Of a stretch of 38,670 nucleotides of DNA, positions 33,816 to 38,670 are shown piece after piece. The stretch's first letter is position 1. Each line of letters begins with the position of its first letter. The position numbers and the translations under genes are program-made. The notes beneath the pieces are model-generated. The model made no database searches. It was not told the origin of the DNA and saw nothing but the letters and a program-made list of their open reading frames with translations. Source of the stretch: SKVL01 sp964559575 (GTDB lineage: Bacteria > Patescibacteriota > Minisyncoccia > Phycocordibacterales > CSBR16-193); NCBI GenBank assembly GCA_964559575.1, contig CAZLGQ010000003.1, positions 1 through 38,670 of the forward strand, given 5' to 3'.

Positions 33816-34607
33816 TTATTCCTCCAAATCATCTGTATCCTCTTCATCTTCCGATATCTGACCTAGAATTACAGAAATAGGGATATATTCCCCGGTTAAA
33901 CCATCCACATTTATACCCCAAATTTCTCCTGTTAAATTAACTAAAAACGATCCGGGGTTATTAAGAGATATACCATCAGTGCCTATTTTACTTATATTTC
34001 CTTCATCATCCTTATCCAACCAAGAAACACGTCCAACATTTAATCCTCTGTTTTCACTTCCATTAATATGTAAAACAGTTGCACCCACTTTTGGTGTCAC
34101 TTCCTTTGTTTTAAAATCCGAAAAATTATTCTCATCTTCTCTTTTAGCGATTGAGAAACCGGTATCAGAAGAATGAACAGACTTTACTTCTACTTTTTCT
34201 TCTTCTCCCAATACTTCAATATCAAACAGTAAACCCTCTCTTGAAACAAAAGGCATCAGTATTTTATTCCGAGATAAAATAACACCTCCGGCTCTAAAAC
34301 TTCCGTCCTGATTTAAAATATTAACACCTGCCGGTCTAAGAGCTTCATTGGTTTCTATTATAATATCATCACCTCTATCAATAACTCTTTCTTCCACTAT
34401 CTCTCTGACTTCAGTCACTTCAGTTCTTTCCACTTCTGTCGGAGATACATACTCTACAGTTCTTTCCACTATCCGATCAACATTTTGAGATACAACCTTG
34501 GGAGCATGATCTAAAAGAGATACCGTAATTATACCGGTAGCTATAGAAGTTACAAAACTCACTAATATAACAAGTAAAACAAGTTGTCTTTGATTTAACT
34601 CTTCCAT
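33816..34607 (-). CDS. Membrane-anchored HtrA-like protein with lost catalytic triad
   Basis: 263 aa. It has one N-terminal membrane helix (about residues 9-32), a Glu/Val/Arg-rich linker (about 40-80, VERTEVTEVREIVEERV), then a domain resembling a trypsin-like HtrA fold. GGVILSRNKILMPF aligns with the strand before the catalytic His, SDTGFSIAK with the Asp motif (D-L-A-V-L-K in active enzymes), and NNPGSFLVNLTGEIWGIN with the GNSGGPLVN-type Ser motif. The His, Asp and Ser positions appear replaced (about 119, Gly 150, Pro 218). It therefore looks like an extracytoplasmic pseudoprotease, perhaps a binding protein. The assignment is by motif alignment only and no PDZ domain is present. Confidence 0.6.
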   Translation of the reverse strand: MEELNQRQLVLLVILVSFVTSIATGIITVSLLDHAPKVVSQNVDRIVERTVEYVSPTEVERTEVTEVREIVEERVIDRGDDIIIETNEALRPAGVNILNQDGSFRAGGVILSRNKILMPFVSREGLLFDIEVLGEEEKVEVKSVHSSDTGFSIAKREDENNFSDFKTKEVTPKVGATVLHINGSENRGLNVGRVSWLDKDDEGNISKIGTDGISLNNPGSFLVNLTGEIWGINVDGLTGEYIPISVILGQISEDEEDTDDLEE

Positions 34608-34652
34608 ATTGATCTTGTATTAATTTTAAAAGAAAAAACAGTAACGTGCAAA

Positions 34653-35858
34653 TTAATCCTCAAAATCAAGAGCTCTGTATAACAGATCCGGTAAAATATC
34701 AATGTCATTTTCCGTATTTGTCCTACCTAAAGAAAACCTCAAAGACGATGAAGTGCAGTCTTCTTTACCCATAGCTTTTAAAACATGAGAAGAAGATCCC
34801 TTGTGTCTGGCTCTACATGAACTGGAAGAAGAACAAGAAACACCTAAAGAATCCATTCTGGTAACCAAAAACTCTCCATCAGTCCCCGGAAAACATAAAC
34901 TAAGTATGTGAGGTGAACTTTTATCAATATCTCCATTTAAAGAAACATCAGATATCCGAGAGATAATACCTTTAAAAAGTTTGTTACGAAGATCGTTGAC
35001 TCTATCGTACTCTAGAAATCTCATCTCAGAAGCTAATTTAAGAGCTACCGCCATTCCCCTTATGCTAACATTGTCTTCCGTACCTGATCTTAAACCAAAC
35101 TCCTGACCGCCTCCATAAATAATTGGTTTTAATTTAAAAGAAGAACGAGAAAAAAGAACTCCCACCCCTTTAGGTCCGTATATTTTTGAACCATCCAAAG
35201 TTAACCCGTCAACTTTTAAAGCTTCAGGTTTTACATTAAAATAACAAGGAGCTTGACTTGCATCAGAATGAAAATATATTGGTTTTTCTCTATCTATATT
35301 GACCTTCTCTATACCTGAACCTATTTTTCTTATCGGCTGAATAGCACCGGTTTCATTATTTATATACATAACAGATACTAAACGTGTTTCCGGACGAATG
35401 GCATCTAAAATCTTTTGAACAGAAATCACTCCGTCTTTTTCAACTTCTATATAACTAACTGAAACTCCTTCTTCCTCTAATTTTTTACAAGACTCCAAAA
35501 CAGCCGGGTGTTCTATATTTGTGGTTATAACATGAGAATCTTTGGGATCATCTATAATTCCCCTTACTGCCAAATTACAAGACTCGGTTCCGCTTCCTGT
35601 AAATATTACCTCTTTTGGTATACAACCTAAAACATCTGCTACCATCTCTCTGGATTCTTCCAAAAAACGACCGGCTTCCATTCCTTCTTTATAAAAAGTG
35701 GAAGGATTTGCAAAAAAATCCCGAGCTTCACGCATGGCCGAGATCACCCTGTCATCTATCGGTGTCGTTGAGGCATGATCTAGGAATATTCTTTTTTTAT
35801 TATTTTTAAAAAATACTGATAACATTTTGCGATTCAAGATCATTTCAGGTATAATCAT
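34653..35858 (-). CDS. Cysteine desulfurase (NifS/IscS family)
   Basis: 401 aa PLP enzyme. It shows FLDHASTTPID near the start, GSGTESCNLAVRG, the PLP-stacking His about 117 (NIEHPAV), HSDASQ (Asp 199, Gln 202), and the Schiff-base Lys 225 in DGSKIYGPKG. The flexible sulfur-carrying loop reads GVSCSSSSSCRARHKG with the likely catalytic Cys about 348, followed by SSHVLKAMG. It moves sulfur from cysteine to acceptors for thiolated tRNA or Fe-S clusters; no iscU or mnmA is adjacent. The true start may be the ATG at 35825 (MLSVFFKNN), because residues before it look unconserved. It is divergent from the DUF4446 gene, sharing a short AT-rich promoter region. Confidence 0.92.
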   Translation of the reverse strand: MIIPEMILNRKMLSVFFKNNKKRIFLDHASTTPIDDRVISAMREARDFFANPSTFYKEGMEAGRFLEESREMVADVLGCIPKEVIFTGSGTESCNLAVRGIIDDPKDSHVITTNIEHPAVLESCKKLEEEGVSVSYIEVEKDGVISVQKILDAIRPETRLVSVMYINNETGAIQPIRKIGSGIEKVNIDREKPIYFHSDASQAPCYFNVKPEALKVDGLTLDGSKIYGPKGVGVLFSRSSFKLKPIIYGGGQEFGLRSGTEDNVSIRGMAVALKLASEMRFLEYDRVNDLRNKLFKGIISRISDVSLNGDIDKSSPHILSLCFPGTDGEFLVTRMDSLGVSCSSSSSCRARHKGSSSHVLKAMGKEDCTSSSLRFSLGRTNTENDIDILPDLLYRALDFED

Positions 35859-35894
35859 ACGTTGTTATAGTTAAATTCTCAAGAGATAAAAAAA

Positions 35895-36410
35895 ATGGAA
35901 ATCATAAAAAACACTCCATCGGAATATATATTTTTAACAATAGGTTTAATACTTTTAATACTGATAATTACAAACATTGTTTTTTTTCTAAAATTAATAA
36001 AAATTAAAAACCGAATAAAAAATCTATTAGGTGAAAATAAAAATGGATCCTTGGAAGATACTGTGAATTTGATACAAAAAAAGATCAAAGAACATGAAAA
36101 ATACCACGAAGAAAAAAAGAGTAAAATATCCTTATTAGAAAACAAAATCAAAAGAAGTATTCAAGGAGTTGAAACTTTACGTTTTAACCCCTTCAAAGGT
36201 CATGGAAGTGGTGGAAACCAAAGTTTCGCTTCATCCCTTATTGACGAAAATGGTGACGGTGTGGTATTTTCAACTCTATACTCAAGAGAAAGAGTGAGTG
36301 TTTATGCTAAACCGATAAAAAGTTTTTCTTCTGAATACACACTTTCTGAAGAAGAAAAAGAAGTGATATCAAGATCAAAAGAAAAACAAGGTTCAAAACA
36401 GAAAAAATAA
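35895..36410 (+). CDS. DUF4446-family membrane protein
   Basis: 171 aa. It has an N-terminal membrane helix (about residues 11-33), a basic coiled-coil region (about 35-90), then the family core: VETLRFNPF (about 92-100), GGNQSFASSLIDENGDGVV (about 106-124), YSRERVSVYAKPI (about 129-141), and LSEEEKEVI near the end. The biochemical role of the family is unknown. The core is predicted to be cytoplasmic if the N-terminus is outside. It starts 36 bases from the divergent desulfurase start; a TATAGT (35866-35871) precedes it and overlaps a minus-strand TATAAC. It is followed by a hairpin and infB. Confidence 0.8.
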   Translation: MEIIKNTPSEYIFLTIGLILLILIITNIVFFLKLIKIKNRIKNLLGENKNGSLEDTVNLIQKKIKEHEKYHEEKKSKISLLENKIKRSIQGVETLRFNPFKGHGSGGNQSFASSLIDENGDGVVFSTLYSRERVSVYAKPIKSFSSEYTLSEEEKEVISRSKEKQGSKQKK

Positions 36411-36418
36411 TTAAACCT

Positions 36419-36444
36419 CCAGTTTTATCTTGTGATAAAACTGG
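36419..36444 (+). terminator. Hairpin between the DUF4446 gene and infB
   Basis: A perfect 11-bp stem (CCAGTTTTATC with GATAAAACTGG, loop TTGT) lies 8 bases after the DUF4446 stop. The downstream bases are AT-rich but lack a clean T tract, so termination would be partial. The right arm overlaps a possible infB -35. Confidence 0.45.
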
Positions 36445-36482
36445 TCAAATATACTTTTGATCAGACATAATACATACACAAT

Positions 36483-38009
36483 ATGGCTAAAGAATCTATT
36501 AAAGAAAAAAACATCACTAGACCTCCGGTTATTGCCGTATTAGGACATGTAGATCACGGTAAGTCTTCACTTCTTGACTACATAAGAAAGGTCAACACAG
36601 TTAAAGATGAAGCCGGTGGTATAACTCAGTGTCTTTCAAGCTATGAAATAACACACAAAGTTAAAGAAACAGACGAAAAAAGAAAAATAACTTTTCTTGA
36701 CACCCCCGGACATGAAGCATTCACCTCTCTTAGAGAAAGAGGTACTTCTATAGCCGATATTGTAATACTCGTAGTATCAGCTGAAGATGGAGTTATGCCT
36801 CAAACTAAAGAAGTAATAGATAACCTATTTGCAACAGAAACCCCTTTTATTGTTACTATAAATAAAATAGATACCAATAAATCCGATGTACAAAAAACCA
36901 TCCGTTCATTAACAGAAAATGAGGTCTACCTTGAAAGTATGCACGGAGATATTCCTTCGGTTTCAATTTCTGCCAAAACCGGTGAAGGGATAGACGATCT
37001 CTTGGATATGATAATTTTAGTTGCTGATATGGAAGAATTAAAAGGTGACCCTAATAAAAAAGCAGAAGGTTTGGTATTAGAATCAACAGTTGATCCTAAA
37101 GTCGGAACAACAGCTATGATAATAATAAAAGATGGAGTTTTAAAAACCGGAGACTTTATAGTTGCAGAAAATGCTTACACTCCAATTAGAAACATACAGT
37201 TATGCGATGGATCCTCGGTAAAAGAAGCTACTTTTTCAAGTCCTGTAAGTATTTTCGGTTGGAATACTCCACCTAATGCCGGAGCTCAATTCTATACAGT
37301 TAATACAAAAAAAGAAGCAGAAAAAGAAACAAAAGAATTTTCAACAGCCCTAAAAAAGAGTTTTGACTCAAATCCGACCAACCTTTCTTCAGGAGACATT
37401 AGAAACATACCAATTGTATTAAAAGCCGATAACATAGGATCAATTGAAGCTATAAAAAAAGAACTTAAAAAAATAGATGATAAAGATCCAAATATAAGTA
37501 TAAACTTCATAACTGCTGAAGTGGGTACCATATCAGAAACAGATGTTCAAAATGCCAACATAAATCCGGAAACTCTTCTGTTGGGTTTTAATACATCTTT
37601 ATCAGGACCGGCAAAAAAAATAAGTGAAAACTTAAAAACAGAAGCTAAGATATTCTCTATTATATACAAAATGACCGAATGGATAGAAGAATATATAGAA
37701 AAAACAAGACAGCTAAAGGATGTTGACAAAGAACATGGAAAACTAAAGATCTTAAAATACTTCAGTTCAAATAAAAAAGATCATGTTTTAGGAGGAATCG
37801 TAAAGGAAGGTTTTTTATCAAAAGACGATAGAGTAAAAATATTAAGAAACGAAGAAGTGATCGGACAAGGAAGAATAAAAGATCTACAAGAACAGAAAGT
37901 ATCAACCAAATCCATAAGTGAAGATAAAGAATGTGGATTATTAATTGAATCATCCGCTGAAATAAAAGAAGGTGATACTATTTCCGCTTTTAAAACAGTA
38001 AAAGAGTAA
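36483..38009 (+). CDS. infB: Translation initiation factor IF-2, short form without N-terminal domain
   Basis: 508 aa; full-length bacterial IF-2 is 700-900. The protein begins almost directly with the G domain: G1 VLGHVDHGKSSLLDYI (about 19-34), G2 region AGGITQ, G3 FLDTPGHEAF (71-80), G4 INKID and G5 SAKTGEG. The domain II, III and IV core follows, with VLKADNIGSIEAI and a C-terminal initiator-tRNA-binding domain. The usual His after GGITQ is Cys 50. It places fMet-tRNA on the ribosome. rbfA starts 12 bases downstream, the normal pairing for these genes. nusA and truB are not adjacent. Confidence 0.96.
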   Translation: MAKESIKEKNITRPPVIAVLGHVDHGKSSLLDYIRKVNTVKDEAGGITQCLSSYEITHKVKETDEKRKITFLDTPGHEAFTSLRERGTSIADIVILVVSAEDGVMPQTKEVIDNLFATETPFIVTINKIDTNKSDVQKTIRSLTENEVYLESMHGDIPSVSISAKTGEGIDDLLDMIILVADMEELKGDPNKKAEGLVLESTVDPKVGTTAMIIIKDGVLKTGDFIVAENAYTPIRNIQLCDGSSVKEATFSSPVSIFGWNTPPNAGAQFYTVNTKKEAEKETKEFSTALKKSFDSNPTNLSSGDIRNIPIVLKADNIGSIEAIKKELKKIDDKDPNISINFITAEVGTISETDVQNANINPETLLLGFNTSLSGPAKKISENLKTEAKIFSIIYKMTEWIEEYIEKTRQLKDVDKEHGKLKILKYFSSNKKDHVLGGIVKEGFLSKDDRVKILRNEEVIGQGRIKDLQEQKVSTKSISEDKECGLLIESSAEIKEGDTISAFKTVKE

Positions 38010-38021
38010 TACTTAAAGAGT

Positions 38022-38354
38022 ATGAAATATAGAAGAGAAAAATTTACCTCCGTCATACAAGAAGCTGCCGGAAAATATATTTCTGAAAAAAGTTTTGATA
38101 ACGCAATGATAACCGTAACTTCGGTAATAGTTAGCAAAGACCTTTCCAGAGCAACGGTTTGTATTAGCGTTATTCCTGAAGAAAAAGAAGAAGACATCAA
38201 TAAAAAACTAAACAAAGGAAAAGGGTTGTTTGCTAAATTTATAAAAGCAAATACCAGAATATTTAAAATTCCTTACTTTTCATTTAAAATAGATGAAGGA
38301 GAAAAACACAGACAGAAAATAGACAGAATATCCATTAAAAAGAATTCTCTTTGA
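38022..38354 (+). CDS. rbfA: Ribosome-binding factor A
   Basis: 110 aa, normal length. It starts MKYRREKFTSVIQEAAGKYI, with the KH-like core ITVTSVIVSKDLSRATVCIS, and ends FFSFKIDEGEKH-like (in full, IPYFSFKIDEGEKHRQKIDR), matching RbfA. It matures the 30S subunit by acting on the 16S rRNA 5' region. Its gene follows infB, as in many bacteria, and precedes two tRNA genes. It has no strong ribosome-binding site, only AAAGAG a few bases upstream, and is probably translated by coupling. Confidence 0.9.
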   Translation: MKYRREKFTSVIQEAAGKYISEKSFDNAMITVTSVIVSKDLSRATVCISVIPEEKEEDINKKLNKGKGLFAKFIKANTRIFKIPYFSFKIDEGEKHRQKIDRISIKKNSL

Positions 38355-38377
38355 AAATTTAAATATTATCGTATAAT
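38351..38377 (+). promoter_or_regulatory. Promoter for tRNA-Cys
   Basis: TTGAAA (38351-38356), a 15-base spacer and a perfect TATAAT (38372-38377) predict a start near 38384, two bases before the mature tRNA. The -35 overlaps the rbfA stop. Confidence 0.5.
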
Positions 38378-38385
38378 TTGGAAAT

Positions 38386-38457
38386 GGCCCGGTGGCGAAG
38401 TGGCAACGCATCGGTCTGCAAAACCGACATTCGGGGGTTCGATTCCCCCCCGGGCCT
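38386..38457 (+). tRNA. tRNA-Cys (GCA anticodon)
   Basis: 72 bases. Acceptor GGCCCGG pairs with CCGGGCC; the anticodon stem TCGGT/ACCGA encloses CTGCAAA with anticodon GCA; the T-arm is GGGGG TTCGATT CCCCC. The discriminator is U, as expected for tRNA-Cys. CCA is not encoded (CCT follows). Confidence 0.95.
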
Positions 38458-38527
38458 CCTGAATTTTAAGGTTTTTAAAATTTCCAAAATTTTAAAATAA
38501 CTGTTAATATTCATTTAGAAAATAAAT

Positions 38528-38613
38528 GCCGGGGTGATGGAATCGGTAGACATGAGAGACTTAAAATCTCTTGGGCAATTAAGCCCGTGCGGGTTCAAGT
38601 CCCGCCCCCGGCA
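38528..38613 (+). tRNA. tRNA-Leu (TAA anticodon)
   Basis: 86 bases, class II. Acceptor GCCGGGG pairs with CCCCGGC; the anticodon stem AGAGA/TCTCT encloses CTTAAAA with anticodon TAA; the variable arm is TGGGCAATTAAGCCCG; the T-arm is GCGGG TTCAAGT CCCGC. The discriminator is A. CCA is not encoded. The 57 bases after it to the window end show no gene. Confidence 0.95.
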
Positions 38614-38670
38614 CTAATGTTAGAAAATAAGATCAGTTGAAAAATTATTAAAAAAAAGTTAATCTAACTT

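Noticed and set aside
38473..38497. AT-only inverted repeat after tRNA-Cys (TTTTAAAATTT with AAATTTTAAAA)
   Set aside because: Self-complementary AT runs are expected by chance in this AT-rich spacer; a weak terminator is possible but not supported.

Overview
The window looks like chromosomal DNA from a member of the Candidate Phyla Radiation (Patescibacteria), most likely a Parcubacteria-type lineage. This is inferred from gene content, not from a marker-gene tree. The DNA is AT-rich and tightly packed. Shine-Dalgarno sequences are weak or absent, and many genes abut or overlap. Several families look CPR-flavoured: 7TM histidine kinases with an HKFRTP box, a DUF4446 protein, an adaptor protein with an insert in its coiled coil, and a membrane-tethered Clp-like ATPase. 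TGA serves as a normal stop codon (for example the permease ending at 342), so this is not a TGA-recoding lineage. None of the four tRNA genes encodes its CCA end.

Layout. At 1-231 a membrane-protein gene runs off the left edge. At 342-5143 (minus) is a four-gene MacAB/Ykn-type ABC exporter: adaptor, ATPase and two permeases. At 5223-6020 is an inositol-monophosphatase-family gene, divergent from a polysaccharide flippase (6205-7452). From 7424 to 16988 the minus strand carries a glycosyltransferase, a sugar-nucleotide epimerase, two tandem 7TM histidine kinases, a tRNA-dihydrouridine synthase, a CapA-like protein, an FtsQ-like protein and serS. At 17116-22329 are dprA, a YbaK-like deacylase (minus), topA and a long Rel. 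At 22341-24185 (minus) is ParB with a very long acidic repeat tail. At 24376-28979 (plus) are a small SET-domain protein, miaA, and a three-gene cassette of membrane protein, membrane-tethered Clp-like AAA+ ATPase and a paralogous membrane protein. At 28997-30244 (minus) are a NUDIX hydrolase and a P-loop kinase. Then come tRNA-Trp with an odd tRNA-like remnant beside it, rpmG, tRNA-Tyr, a ClpB/ClpC hybrid, a decayed HtrA-like protein and a cysteine desulfurase. The window ends with a DUF4446 gene, infB, rbfA, tRNA-Cys and tRNA-Leu on the plus strand.

Functionally the region mixes translation and RNA modification (serS, dus, miaA, infB, rbfA, rpmG, tRNAs, cysteine desulfurase), chromosome handling (topA, parB, dprA), stress response (rel, clpB), and cell surface work (exporter, flippase, glycosyltransferase, epimerase, FtsQ, CapA). 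The best candidate for an undescribed system is the cassette at 25748-28979. Two small membrane proteins that share an N-terminal NYIxWHYTK motif flank a Clp-family ATPase with two N-terminal membrane segments, a catalytically dead first ATPase ring and an intact second ring. No gene-free stretch exceeds about 300 bases. The longest gaps between genes are 6021-6204, 24186-24375 and 30245-30411; the first two hold divergent promoters and the third holds the tRNA-like remnant.
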